Of a DNA stretch of 64,000 nt, positions 8,923 through 17,560 are shown piece after piece; position 1 is the stretch's first letter; the number at the start of each line of letters is the position of its first letter. Source of the stretch: JAWXTK01 sp044433645 (GTDB lineage Bacteria > Bacteroidota > Bacteroidia > Bacteroidales > Rikenellaceae). The notes beneath the pieces were generated by a model, which worked only from the letters and a program-made list of their open reading frames with translations, had not been told where the DNA came from and did not search any database. The translations under genes and the position numbers were made by a program. The DNA lies in contig JAWXTK010000004.1 of assembly GCA_044433645.1 (NCBI GenBank), forward strand, positions 1-64,000. The letters are read 5' to 3'.

Positions 8923-8953
8923 CAAAGATAGCACTAATTATTTAATTATCAAA
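8923..8953 (-). promoter_or_regulatory. rpsA promoter
   Basis: On the minus strand TTTG (8950-8953) and TATCTTTG (8923-8930) are separated by 19 bases, a perfect Bacteroidota promoter. Its upstream box lies inside the last codons of the phosphoesterase gene, so rpsA can be transcribed independently of that gene. Confidence 0.75.
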
Positions 8954-9961
8954 GTATTCCTCTATGCATTTTTTAAAATAATTCACTGTTTTTGTCATGC
9001 TCCATGTGGTTTTTCCTCCCGATGCGTTTTTATGACCTCCACCGTTAAAATATTTTCTTGCAAATTCGTTCACATCTATATCGCCCTGCGAGCGAAAAGA
9101 AATCTTAATAAACTTCTGATTTTGAGTAAACATCACCGACATATTTACGTCTGCAATGCTTAAGGGGTAGTTGACAAATCCCTCGCTATCGCCCATTTGA
9201 AAGTTAAATCTACGGAGTTCACTTTCTGATAGAGTCATGTATGCAACTCTTTGAGGTTCAATGATTTTTAGTTTGTTGTTAATCGTATAGCCTAGTAATC
9301 TTAGTCTGCCTTCAGAGAATTGGTTAAACAATTTACGGTGCATCATGGGTATATCTATACCCTTGCCCACTAGCACGGCCAAGGCAGAGAAAAGTTCAGG
9401 TTCAAGGTTAGAAAAACTAAAGTTCCCGGTGTCGGTGAGCATGCCCACGTAAAGACATTCGGCGATATCATGGTCTATAATATCGCTCGTGAAAATTTCT
9501 TCTATGATTTTGTAGATTAAAAAGCACGTTGAGCTGGAAGTTGGGTAAGAAAAGCTAATATCATAGATGTTTGGTGGCATCAAATGGTGGTCTATGAGTA
9601 TTTTTTTAGCCTTAGTATTTTTTTCTATCGCCTCGCCTAGGGCATCCAGGCGTGATGTTTGATTGAAATCCAGGCAAAAAATCACGTCAGCATCTAAAAC
9701 TAAGTTCTCTAACTCTGAGTTCTTGTCGTTTTTAAAAATTTTAATATTTTCAGCTCCCTTTAGCCACATCAAAAAATTGGGGCAGCGATTAGGTACTATG
9801 CAAGTTGGGTTAAGTCCTTGTTTTTCAAGCGCTTTACTCCACCCTAGCAGTGAGCCAGCAGCATCGCCATCGGGGTTGGTGTGAGCAATCATAATGATGT
9901 TTTGGGGCTTTTGATCAATTACGTTTTTTAGAGCAAGACACTCATTTTTATCTAGCAACAT
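8942..9961 (-). CDS. nrnA: DHH-family phosphoesterase, NrnA type (nanoRNase / pAp phosphatase)
   Basis: NrnA-type enzymes degrade 2-5-nucleotide RNAs and hydrolyse 3'-phosphoadenosine 5'-phosphate. The 339-residue protein has the DHH domain first: H27, D31 and D33 in AHTNPDGDAAG, then the DHH triplet at residues 124-126. The DHHA1 substrate-binding domain follows, with GGGHKNASGG near residues 307-316. Both halves are intact. It lies upstream of rpsA and diverges from metX. A -7-like TACTTTTG box sits at 9987-9994 on the minus strand, 26 bases upstream of the ATG. Family membership is secure; the balance of RNA versus pAp activity is not visible. Confidence 0.85.
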   Translation of the reverse strand: MLLDKNECLALKNVIDQKPQNIIMIAHTNPDGDAAGSLLGWSKALEKQGLNPTCIVPNRCPNFLMWLKGAENIKIFKNDKNSELENLVLDADVIFCLDFNQTSRLDALGEAIEKNTKAKKILIDHHLMPPNIYDISFSYPTSSSTCFLIYKIIEEIFTSDIIDHDIAECLYVGMLTDTGNFSFSNLEPELFSALAVLVGKGIDIPMMHRKLFNQFSEGRLRLLGYTINNKLKIIEPQRVAYMTLSESELRRFNFQMGDSEGFVNYPLSIADVNMSVMFTQNQKFIKISFRSQGDIDVNEFARKYFNGGGHKNASGGKTTWSMTKTVNYFKKCIEEYFDN

Positions 9962-10047
9962 ATACCTTATATATTAAATTATTTAGCAAAAGTAATTAAA
10001 AATATCGTGTTGCTGAGTTTTTTTGTGGAAAGTTTTAATAAATTTAT

Positions 10048-10055
10048 TAACTTTG
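10048..10055 (+). promoter_or_regulatory. -7 promoter box for metX
   Basis: TAACTTTG at 10048-10055 matches TAnnTTTG. TTTG at 10022-10025 is 22 bases upstream, slightly long for the -33 box. The box lies inside the reading frame that could begin at TTG 10023, which argues for the ATG at 10077 as the real start. Confidence 0.5.
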
Positions 10056-10076
10056 TCGTCTATAAAAAGAAAGTAC

Positions 10077-11090
10077 ATGCCGGTAAGATATTTTAAATAT
10101 GACAAACCTTTCAAGTTAGAGAGTGGCGAGGAATTGCCTTCTTTGACAATAGCATATCACACCTTTGGTAAACAAAACGGTGATAATGTTATATGGGTGG
10201 CTCATGCGCTTACTGCAAATTCTGATGTGGCTGATTGGTGGCCTCACTCTGTGGACGAAGGATGTTTCTTGGATAGCTCAAAATATTTTGTGATTTGTGC
10301 TAATATTTTAGGTTCTCATTATGGCACAACTGGGCCTTTGAGCGAAAATCCTCTTTCGGGTGAGCCTTACTACGGTAGTTTCCCTTTTATCACCGTCAGA
10401 GACATGGCTAACGTGCATTTTCTGTTGGCCGAGCATCTTGGTATCACTAGTGTGAGAGCCTTGGTGGGCAGCTCTATTGGTGGATTTCAAGCACTTGAAA
10501 TGGCAATTTCCAGGCCTGATTTTAGTGAAAAATTAGTACTTATTGCTACTACTGCACGCTCGCAACCTTGGGCTATTGCTCTTAATGAATCGCAGCGTAT
10601 GGCCATAGAAACCGACGAAACTTATGGTGATAAAGATCCTGATGCCGGCAAAAAAGGTATGAGAGTTTCGCGCTCAATAGGTCTGTTAAGTTACAGAGGT
10701 TCATCGGGTTACAATGCTACGCAGCAGGAAAATGACACTATGTATAAGTTAACTGGTTTTCGTGCCACAACTTATCAGCAATACCAGGGCGATAAGCTAG
10801 GACGTAGGTTTAATGCTTACTCATATTATAGACTAATGCAGGCCTTTGACTCGCACAATGTGGGTCGTTATAGAGGTGGCATAAAAAATGCGCTCAAAGT
10901 TATACGCGCTAAAACTATGATAGTTGGTATTTCTTCGGACATACTTTTCCCCGTGTCAGAGCAGATTTTTCTGTATTCTAACATAGAAAACAGTGATTTG
11001 AGATTGCTAAGTTCAGAATTTGGCCACGATGGTTTTTTGGTCGAACATGAACAACTAAATAAAATATTAATTCCTTTTATTCAAGAATAA
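10077..11090 (+). CDS. metX: Homoserine O-acetyltransferase
   Basis: MetX acylates homoserine with acetyl-CoA as the first committed step of methionine synthesis. It is an alpha/beta-hydrolase. The nucleophile elbow GSSIGG is at residues 131-136 (Ser133). The catalytic aspartate is in SSDILFP and the histidine in GHDGFLVE near the C-terminus. ATG 10077 was chosen over the in-frame TTG at 10023 because a -7 promoter box lies between them and family members begin just before the FKLESG segment. It gives 337 residues. purD follows after 6 bases. MetX-fold enzymes can use succinyl-CoA instead, so acyl specificity is from family expectation. Confidence 0.9.
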   Translation: MPVRYFKYDKPFKLESGEELPSLTIAYHTFGKQNGDNVIWVAHALTANSDVADWWPHSVDEGCFLDSSKYFVICANILGSHYGTTGPLSENPLSGEPYYGSFPFITVRDMANVHFLLAEHLGITSVRALVGSSIGGFQALEMAISRPDFSEKLVLIATTARSQPWAIALNESQRMAIETDETYGDKDPDAGKKGMRVSRSIGLLSYRGSSGYNATQQENDTMYKLTGFRATTYQQYQGDKLGRRFNAYSYYRLMQAFDSHNVGRYRGGIKNALKVIRAKTMIVGISSDILFPVSEQIFLYSNIENSDLRLLSSEFGHDGFLVEHEQLNKILIPFIQE

Positions 11091-11096
11091 CATAAT

Positions 11097-12389
11097 ATGA
11101 AATTACCTCAAAAAGTTAACATCCTTTTACTTGGTTCTGGTGGTCGCGAACATGCTTTTGCATACAAAATCGCGCAAAGCGAGCGCACAGCCCAACTCTA
11201 TATTGCGCCAGGAAATGCTGCAACATCTGCCCTTGGAACTAATGTAGATATGGCAGCTGATAATTTCGGCACTATCAAACAATTTGTTTTGGCTCACAAT
11301 ATCAATCTTGTTGTTGTAGGCCCAGAGCTTCCTTTGGTTAAGGGAATTTCTGATTTCTTTAAAGAGGATGATGAGTTGCATAATATTCCTATTGTAGGAC
11401 CTTCGGCACTGGGTGCTAAATTAGAGGGTAGCAAAGAATTTGCTAAGGAATTTATGCTAAAACATGGCGTACCTACGGCAGCATATATCAGCGTTAATAA
11501 AGATAATATCGAGGAAGGTTTCAAATTCTTGGATGAGCAAACTGCACCTTATGTACTTAAGGCTGACGGACTTGCAGCTGGTAAGGGAGTGCTTATTTTA
11601 GACTCTTTATCTGAGGCTAAGGCTGAGCTAGAGTCTATGTTAGATGGTAAATTCGGAGCTGCGAGCGCAACTGTTGTAATTGAGCAATGCTTAAAAGGTA
11701 TAGAATGTTCGGTTTTTGTTGCTACGGACGGCGAAAACTTTGCGATTTTGCCTGAGGCTAAGGACTATAAAAGAATAGGCGATGGCGACACAGGACTTAA
11801 TACTGGTGGTATGGGAGCTGTTTCTCCAGTACCTTTTGCTGATGAGGCTTTCATGGCTAAAGTTAGAGAGAAAGTTGTTAAACCTACGGTTGCTGGCTTT
11901 GCTAAAGACGAGATAGATTACAAAGGCTTTGTGTTTATTGGGCTTATGAATGACAATGGCGAGCCTTATGTTATAGAGTATAATGTTAGAATGGGAGACC
12001 CTGAAACTGAGGTAGTTATGCCACGTATAGAGTCAGATGTAGTTGATATGTTTGAGGCTATGGTTCACGGTGGATTAGGTGAGTTTGAGCTTAAAATTTC
12101 TGAGCAAACTGCTATTACGGTAGTGTGCGTTTCGGGAGGTTATCCTGAGGAATATACTAATGGTTTTGAAATCTCGGGGCTAGATGATTGTGGTGATGAG
12201 AGCATAGTTTTTCACGCAGGAACAGTCGCTAAGGCTGGCCAGGTGTTAACTAACGGAGGTCGCGTATTGGCAGTGACTTCCCTGGGAGACAGCATACAAC
12301 AAGCACTTGACAAAAGTTACGCTACGATAGATAAAATTTCTTACCAGGGCAAATATTGTAGAAAAGATATAGGTAAAGACTTAATGTAA
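11097..12389 (+). CDS. purD: Phosphoribosylamine-glycine ligase
   Basis: PurD (GAR synthetase) joins glycine to phosphoribosylamine using ATP in purine synthesis. The 430 residues match the family. The N-terminal domain opens with LLLGSGGREHAFAYK. The ATP-grasp domain carries LKADGLAAGKGV and EYNVRMGDPETEV (magnesium-binding). TGGMGAVSPVPF is the characteristic mid-protein motif. It sits 6 bases after metX and 11 bases before a membrane-protein gene, so the three look like one transcription unit without an obvious pathway link. Confidence 0.97.
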   Translation: MKLPQKVNILLLGSGGREHAFAYKIAQSERTAQLYIAPGNAATSALGTNVDMAADNFGTIKQFVLAHNINLVVVGPELPLVKGISDFFKEDDELHNIPIVGPSALGAKLEGSKEFAKEFMLKHGVPTAAYISVNKDNIEEGFKFLDEQTAPYVLKADGLAAGKGVLILDSLSEAKAELESMLDGKFGAASATVVIEQCLKGIECSVFVATDGENFAILPEAKDYKRIGDGDTGLNTGGMGAVSPVPFADEAFMAKVREKVVKPTVAGFAKDEIDYKGFVFIGLMNDNGEPYVIEYNVRMGDPETEVVMPRIESDVVDMFEAMVHGGLGEFELKISEQTAITVVCVSGGYPEEYTNGFEISGLDDCGDESIVFHAGTVAKAGQVLTNGGRVLAVTSLGDSIQQALDKSYATIDKISYQGKYCRKDIGKDLM

Positions 12390-12400
12390 TTTTTAAGGAT

Positions 12401-13288
12401 ATGAGCATTGACCTTTCTAGGCAATCTTTTAGTTATGTAGCACTGCAAACTCTTGCAGTGCTACTGCTATTTTGCACTTGGGGGTCTTTGGGTGTTTTGC
12501 TCTCTATCACTTTGCTAGTGAGTGCATTCGTGTTAGTTAGAATAGTTGCTAAGAATTTAATACTTTCTTCGAGGAGTTACACGCCTGTGCTGTTTTATGT
12601 ATTGATAAGTCTGAGTGTAGTTACACCTAGTATTGAGGCCGTGCTTGCATCTTTGTTTTTGGCTCTTAGCGCTTGGTATGTTAGTTTTGCTTTTCGCAGG
12701 GAATACAGCTTTGATAATTTCTTTCGGTCGGGTTTTTTCTTGGGTATATCGGCCTTATTTGCATTTGAGAGCGTGTTTTTATTGCCCTCGCTTGTTTTTG
12801 GACTGTGGCTTTCTAAACGAACGTTAAGGGAGAGTATAGTTGCAGTTGTAGGATTTTTGTTGCCCCTTTTGACTTTTGCCTATCTTCGCTGGGGGATATA
12901 TGACGAAGAATTTTTGTTGTATTTTAAGCAAGGATTCGAGAGCGTTGGCTGGGGAGGATGTCAGTGCGTAAATCTTTATGCCGACGGATTTATGCCCTTG
13001 GTGAGTTTGATTTTCTCGGGGGTTATTTTTGCGCTTTCGGTTTTTTATATACGTAGGTTCTGGGCTCAGACCAGGTTTAGGGCGCTTAGGCTGTGTATGT
13101 TTTTTGTTGTGCAGGCCGTGTCGTGTTTTGTGATGTTTGCGTTTACCTCTAGTGCAAATATTTATTCTTTAATGGCTGTTCCCATGTCTATTTTGATGCC
13201 AAATTTACTTATTCGTGGCAATAAAATACTAGGATTTGTGTTGTATGCGCTGTTGCTAGTGAGCGTATGCCTAGGGCATTTATTGTAA
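12401..13288 (+). CDS. Polytopic membrane protein of unknown function
   Basis: The 295 residues are mostly hydrophobic, with about eight or nine predicted transmembrane segments from residue 12 to the C-terminus. Short charged turns such as FRREYSFDNFFRSGF and LSKRTLRES separate them. No catalytic motif is visible. A protein of this size and character follows purD in other Bacteroidota (the DUF6427-type group is a candidate), but I cannot confirm membership from the sequence. It is the last gene of the metX-purD unit and is followed by the dispersed repeat at 13296. Confidence 0.6.
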   Translation: MSIDLSRQSFSYVALQTLAVLLLFCTWGSLGVLLSITLLVSAFVLVRIVAKNLILSSRSYTPVLFYVLISLSVVTPSIEAVLASLFLALSAWYVSFAFRREYSFDNFFRSGFFLGISALFAFESVFLLPSLVFGLWLSKRTLRESIVAVVGFLLPLLTFAYLRWGIYDEEFLLYFKQGFESVGWGGCQCVNLYADGFMPLVSLIFSGVIFALSVFYIRRFWAQTRFRALRLCMFFVVQAVSCFVMFAFTSSANIYSLMAVPMSILMPNLLIRGNKILGFVLYALLLVSVCLGHLL

Positions 13289-13295
13289 AGATAGG

Positions 13296-13417
13296 TGCTC
13301 GATGCTAATGCCGGCCGTGCGCCGTGAGCACGTAATATGTCAACGGGGCACGACACTGCTCAAAAACAAAATGCCTTAGCATTTTGGTAGGAGTGCCACA
13401 AATCGAAGATTTGTAAT
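13296..13417 (+). repeat. Dispersed structured repeat, copy A (122 bp)
   Basis: This stretch is the inverted partner of 37540-37661, and both copies are exactly 122 bp. Shared blocks are TGCTCGATGCTA at the left end, GGGGCACGACACT in the middle, and about 58 nearly identical bases at the right end. A 37-base segment of equal length but diverged sequence separates the first two blocks. Two hairpins are preserved: CAAAATGC/GCATTTTG (13367-13374/13379-13386) and ACAAATC/GATTTGT (13398-13404/13408-13414). It lies between two converging genes. No protein of reasonable length is encoded. Confidence 0.8.
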
Positions 13418-13468
13418 TACCAAGCATGGGTGAGACCATGAATCGGAGTTCTCCCCGATGATAAATAA

Positions 13469-13502
13469 AAAAGGCTGCCGACAATCTGTCAGCAGCCTTT
13501 TG
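13469..13502. terminator. Bidirectional terminator between converging genes
   Basis: AAAAGGCTGC and GCAGCCTTTT pair with an inner GACA/TGTC extension around a 3-base loop and one C/A mismatch. The A-rich left flank and T-rich right side allow termination in both directions. It serves the minus-strand lipoprotein gene (stop at 13523) and probably the plus-strand metX operon. Confidence 0.85.
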
Positions 13503-13522
13503 TATATAAGGTTTATTTAAGA

Positions 13523-15208
13523 CTACAAAGCATCAAACTCTGCTGTGCCAAATAATTTAGCAAATTCTACATCTTTTTTAGATTTTGCTTTAAGATTTTC
13601 TTTTGCGCAAGCTACTTTAAGATTTGCAATCGCACCTGTTGTGTCGCCTTGACGCATTGCGATAACAGCTTTAAGGTAAGCTGCTTTTGGTGATTTTTCG
13701 TTAGCAAGAGCTTTAGTAGCTGCTGCTAAGTCACCATTACAAATTTGTGCTACTGCCAAGTTGTAACCTTCAAGTGTTTTTGCTGCAGTTGCGTACTCAC
13801 CTTCCAAAAGAGCGATAAGAGCTAGGTTTGCTTTAGCCATATTACCTTTAAGGTTTTTAAGGTAACCTTTAGCATCCGAAAGTTTGCCTTCCATAATAGC
13901 CAACACTGCAAGATTGTTGGTTACAATATCGTTAGTTTTCAAAGATGCTGCTTTATCAATAGCTGTTTTAGCCTCAGCAACTTTGTTTTGTTTCATGTAA
14001 CAAGTAGCTAGGTTGTTGTAAGCACGGAAACAGTTGTAAGTCTCAGCTGCGTAAGTGTAAACTTTGATTTTAGTTTCTAGGTCTTTGTAAAGTGTAGCTC
14101 CAAACAATGCTGTTTCTAATTCAAGACCTGTGCAACCTGCCTTAACTGCTGCTTTGATTTCCTCGTCAGAAAGATTTTGGATTTCTGCATCAGCAACAAG
14201 TTGTGTTCTACGTAGTTTAGGAAGAACCTCAGTAGCTAGTACTTTAAATACAGCTGCCATGTTTTGGATTTCCTCGTCACGTTTAACTGGGTTGTCATAC
14301 ATTTGAAGAACTTGCAAGATAAGAGCTTTGTCCTCGATATCAGATGCCTCAACTAGTTTTTTGAAACCTTCCCAGTCCTCACCGTAAGAAGTAACGTCGT
14401 ATTTCACGTCAACACCTTTAAGTGCAGATGAGATTGCTTTGTTACCTGTTTTACTACGTTGAGAAGAAAGTCTGTCGTTGAATTTAACACCACCGTCAGG
14501 AGATGCATAACCTTTAGCGTAAACGTTACCCATAGTAGCACGCTCGTTTTCTACGTTTTCTTTAACGAAATCTTTGAAAAGAGCGATAGACTCAGAAGAA
14601 AGTTCAGCCTTGTTAACTACCGAGCTGTTGATTTTGTAAAGAATCTCAGCATCTTTAGACACTGTGTAAACTCTTTTGAAGTTATCTTTACACATTTCTG
14701 TGTACATATTTCTTTTAGCCATTTCTTGAACTGTGCTGATACCTTGTGCAACTGGAATGCTTATGAAAGGTACGAACTCAGTGTTTTTCTTAGAACAAGT
14801 CTCATCACATTTACCCTCGAAACGAAGCTCTAGAGTGCTTAAAACAGCAGCCTCAGCATAATCAAATTCGATTTTCTCTGTGAAAGAGCCACCCAATTTG
14901 TTAGGGATAACAGTGAAGTTGTCTTGAACGTCCTCACCTTGAACAAATTTAGGAGTTCCAGCGATTTCGCCACCTTCGTAAACCAAAACAGGAGTAACTT
15001 TTACTACTGCCGCTTTGCTAAAATATTTAGCAGGGAAAGTAACTGTGTACTCAGCGTAAACTTTGCTACCTTTAAGTGTAAGAACCTCTGGAGAACAAGA
15101 CGCTTGGATAAGCGCAACATTTTTCAACATCTTGTTATAGCAGCTACAGCCCACCATAACAATGCTCGCAAAAATCAGCGCCAATGCTAGTTTAAGATTT
15201 TTTTTCAT
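13523..15208 (-). CDS. Lipoprotein with OmpA-like domain and TPR repeats
   Basis: This is a 561-residue secreted lipoprotein: basic start, hydrophobic core and lipobox VMVGC with acylated Cys21. Residues 30-170 form a beta-rich region with several cysteines. Residues about 185-285 resemble an OmpA C-terminal peptidoglycan-binding domain, including YAKGYASPDGG followed by NDRLSSQRS. Residues about 375-545 are helical repeats of TPR type (for example AYNNLATCYMKQNKVAEAK). It is probably an outer-membrane lipoprotein tied to peptidoglycan. Codon use is biased as in rpsA and pnp, suggesting abundance. A -7 box TATATTTG is at 15252-15259. Precise role unknown. Confidence 0.75.
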   Translation of the reverse strand: MKKNLKLALALIFASIVMVGCSCYNKMLKNVALIQASCSPEVLTLKGSKVYAEYTVTFPAKYFSKAAVVKVTPVLVYEGGEIAGTPKFVQGEDVQDNFTVIPNKLGGSFTEKIEFDYAEAAVLSTLELRFEGKCDETCSKKNTEFVPFISIPVAQGISTVQEMAKRNMYTEMCKDNFKRVYTVSKDAEILYKINSSVVNKAELSSESIALFKDFVKENVENERATMGNVYAKGYASPDGGVKFNDRLSSQRSKTGNKAISSALKGVDVKYDVTSYGEDWEGFKKLVEASDIEDKALILQVLQMYDNPVKRDEEIQNMAAVFKVLATEVLPKLRRTQLVADAEIQNLSDEEIKAAVKAGCTGLELETALFGATLYKDLETKIKVYTYAAETYNCFRAYNNLATCYMKQNKVAEAKTAIDKAASLKTNDIVTNNLAVLAIMEGKLSDAKGYLKNLKGNMAKANLALIALLEGEYATAAKTLEGYNLAVAQICNGDLAAATKALANEKSPKAAYLKAVIAMRQGDTTGAIANLKVACAKENLKAKSKKDVEFAKLFGTAEFDAL

Positions 15209-15261
15209 AGTTGTATTTGTTATTAAAATTTTTGTAGTGTTTCTATTACAGCAAATATAAG

Positions 15262-15302
15262 AAAAAAATGATACAAAATTTAATACTTTGTATCATTTTT
15301 TT
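15262..15302. terminator. pnp terminator (16-bp perfect stem)
   Basis: AAAAAAATGATACAAA (15262-15277) and TTTGTATCATTTTTTT (15287-15302) are exact reverse complements with a 9-base loop. Runs of A and T on either side allow termination on both strands. On the minus strand it lies 33 bases after the pnp stop, just before the lipoprotein promoter, and insulates the two genes. Confidence 0.85.
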
Positions 15303-15335
15303 GTTAATATTTTAAAAACTTATCAAATTTTGTAC

Positions 15336-17459
15336 CTAAGCCTTAGGCAAAAGTACTTTTCTTGATAATTTTAGTTTGCCTGTTTTAGCATCTGCACCTA
15401 TTAATTTAACTTCGATTTGCTCACCTTCTTTAAGTCCTGATTGCTCCATAGACTCCAAACGTTTGTGATCAATCTCAGAAATATGTAGAAGTGCCTCTTT
15501 GCCTGGAAGTATCTCGATGAATGCTCCGAAGGCTACGATAGATTTGATTTTACCGTTGTAAACCTCTCCAATTTCTGGAACAGCTACTATACCTTTGATT
15601 CTAGCTTCAGCTGCATCTAGAGCAGTTTTGTCTTGACAGAAAATGTCAACAACACCTTTGCCGTCAACCTCAGTGATAGTGATAGTTGTGCCAGTAGTTT
15701 TTTGAATTTCTTGAATTACTTTACCACCAGGGCCGATTACTGCACCGATAAATTCACCAGGAATTACAAGTTGAACGATACGTGGAACGAAAGGTTTAAG
15801 ATCTTCGCGAGGTTCTGCGATAGTCTCAACGATTTTGCCAAGTATGTGTAAACGACCTGCTTTAGCTTGCTCCAATGCTTTTGCAAGAACTTCGTAAGAA
15901 AGACCGTCAACTTTAATATCCATTTGAGTTGCAGTGATACCGTCAGCAGTACCTGTAACTTTAAAGTCCATATCTCCCAAGTGATCTTCATCACCCAAGA
16001 TATCAGAAAGTACAGCGTATTTGCCAGTCTCTGAGTCAGAGATTAGACCCATTGCGATACCTGAAACTGGTTTTTTAAGTTTCACACCAGCGTCCATAAG
16101 TGCAAGAGTACCAGCACATACAGTAGCCATAGATGACGAACCATTAGATTCCAAAATATCAGAAACAACACGTACAGCATAAGGATTGTCTGTGCCTGTT
16201 GGAACCATAGGTTTAAGTGCACGGAAAGCTAGGTTACCGTGACCAATCTCACGACGTGAAAGACCACGTGAAGGTCTAGCCTCGCCAGTTGAGAAAGGAG
16301 GGAAGTTGTAGTGAAGAACGAATTGCTCGCTTCCTTGAACTAGAACCTCATCTTTTTGTTTCTCATCTAGTTTAGTACCTAGAGTAACTGTTGTAAGTGA
16401 TTGAGTTTCACCACGAGTAAACACTGCCGAACCGTGAGCTGCTGGTAGGTAGTTAATCTCACACCAGATAGGACGAATCTCGTCAGTTTTACGACCGTCC
16501 AAGCGAACACCCTCGTCAAGAATCATGTTACGCATAGCTTTTTTAAGCACGTTGTCGTGGAAATATTTTTTGATAAGAGGTGTTTTCTCTTCTTGTTCTT
16601 CTTCGCTGAAAGTTGCGATATATTCTGCCTCAAGAGCCTCAAATGCTTCGCTTCTTTCGTGTTTAGCTGAGCTAGCACGAGCGATTTGGTAAGCTTTATC
16701 GTAAGTTGCGGCTATAACTGCAGCGCGAAGTTCCTCGTCGTTAACCTCGTGACAGTAAGTGCGTTTCACGTCTTTACCTAACTCTTTTGCAAGTTCAAGT
16801 TGTACTTGGCAGTGAGTTTTGATTTCCTCGTGAGCTACTTTGATAGCCTCTAGCATATCAGCCTCAGAAACTTCTTTCATCTCACCTTCAACCATCATAA
16901 TGTTGTCAAGTGTACCTGCAACCATGATGTCGATGTCAGCAAGTGGCATTTGCGAGAAAGTAGGGTTGATTACAAACTCGCCCTCGATACGAGCTACACG
17001 AACCTCAGAGATAGGGCACTCGAAAGGTATATCAGATACTGCAAGTGCAGCCGATGCTGCTAGACCTGCAAGTGCATCTGGTTGTATGTCTTTGTCAGCA
17101 GAGATAAGGTTAACTGTAACGAATACGTCTGCGTGATAATCTGCTGGGAAAAGTGGGCGAAGTGCACGGTCGATAAGACGAGATACTAAGATCTCACTAT
17201 CATTTGGGCGAGCCTCCCTCTTTAAAAATCCACCTGGGTAACGGCCACAAGAAGCATATTTCTCCTTGTACTCCACCTGAAGTGGCATAAAATCTACGTC
17301 TGGTTTCGCATCTTTAGCTGCTACTACCGTTGCAAGCAACATTGTGTCGCCTTGCTTCAAAACTACGGCACCGTCTGCCTGTTTTGCTAGTTTTCCTGTT
17401 TCGATGATGATTTCTCGGTCTTGGCCTAGTTTAATCACCTTTTGTGTCGCATTATACAT
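15336..17459 (-). CDS. pnp: Polyribonucleotide nucleotidyltransferase (PNPase)
   Basis: PNPase is the phosphorolytic 3'-5' exoribonuclease of the RNA degradosome. The 707 residues contain two RNase PH domains separated by an alpha-helical linker (about residues 235-310). The second RNase PH domain has FPPFSTGEARPSRGLSRREI and the conserved aspartates of MDFKVTGTADG. A KH domain (GPGGKVIQEIQKTTG) and a C-terminal S1 domain (GAFIEILPGKEALLHISEID) follow. The order rpsO-pnp is the conserved bacterial arrangement. A strong hairpin lies between the two genes and may control pnp expression. Confidence 0.98.
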   Translation of the reverse strand: MYNATQKVIKLGQDREIIIETGKLAKQADGAVVLKQGDTMLLATVVAAKDAKPDVDFMPLQVEYKEKYASCGRYPGGFLKREARPNDSEILVSRLIDRALRPLFPADYHADVFVTVNLISADKDIQPDALAGLAASAALAVSDIPFECPISEVRVARIEGEFVINPTFSQMPLADIDIMVAGTLDNIMMVEGEMKEVSEADMLEAIKVAHEEIKTHCQVQLELAKELGKDVKRTYCHEVNDEELRAAVIAATYDKAYQIARASSAKHERSEAFEALEAEYIATFSEEEQEEKTPLIKKYFHDNVLKKAMRNMILDEGVRLDGRKTDEIRPIWCEINYLPAAHGSAVFTRGETQSLTTVTLGTKLDEKQKDEVLVQGSEQFVLHYNFPPFSTGEARPSRGLSRREIGHGNLAFRALKPMVPTGTDNPYAVRVVSDILESNGSSSMATVCAGTLALMDAGVKLKKPVSGIAMGLISDSETGKYAVLSDILGDEDHLGDMDFKVTGTADGITATQMDIKVDGLSYEVLAKALEQAKAGRLHILGKIVETIAEPREDLKPFVPRIVQLVIPGEFIGAVIGPGGKVIQEIQKTTGTTITITEVDGKGVVDIFCQDKTALDAAEARIKGIVAVPEIGEVYNGKIKSIVAFGAFIEILPGKEALLHISEIDHKRLESMEQSGLKEGEQIEVKLIGADAKTGKLKLSRKVLLPKA

Positions 17460-17496
17460 AATTTTTTTCCTCTAAATGTTCGTCTTAATGGTTAGA

Positions 17497-17534
17497 AATA
17501 AAGGCAATTTTCGCTTGGAAAAATTGCCTTTTTT
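17497..17534 (-). terminator. rpsO-pnp intergenic hairpin, terminator or attenuator
   Basis: AAGGCAATTTT (17501-17511) and AAAATTGCCTT (17520-17530) form an 11-bp perfect stem with an 8-base loop. On the minus strand the stem is followed by TATTTC rather than a clean T-run, so termination may be partial. It lies between the rpsO stop and the pnp start, where no full TAnnTTTG box was found; pnp may depend on read-through. Confidence 0.65.
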
Positions 17535-17560
17535 CTGGTCTTCTTAATAAAGTAAAGATA

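Noticed and set aside
10023..10076. TTG-initiated N-terminal extension of MetX
   Set aside because: The extension contains a TAACTTTG promoter box and does not resemble MetX N-termini; ATG 10077 fits.
13162..13356. 64-codon minus-strand frame spanning the end of the membrane-protein gene and repeat copy A
   Set aside because: It crosses a coding end and a structured repeat; the equivalent frame is not kept in copy B.
14459..14833. 124-codon plus-strand frame opposite the OmpA/TPR lipoprotein gene
   Set aside because: Antisense shadow of a biased-codon gene with no start context or family similarity.
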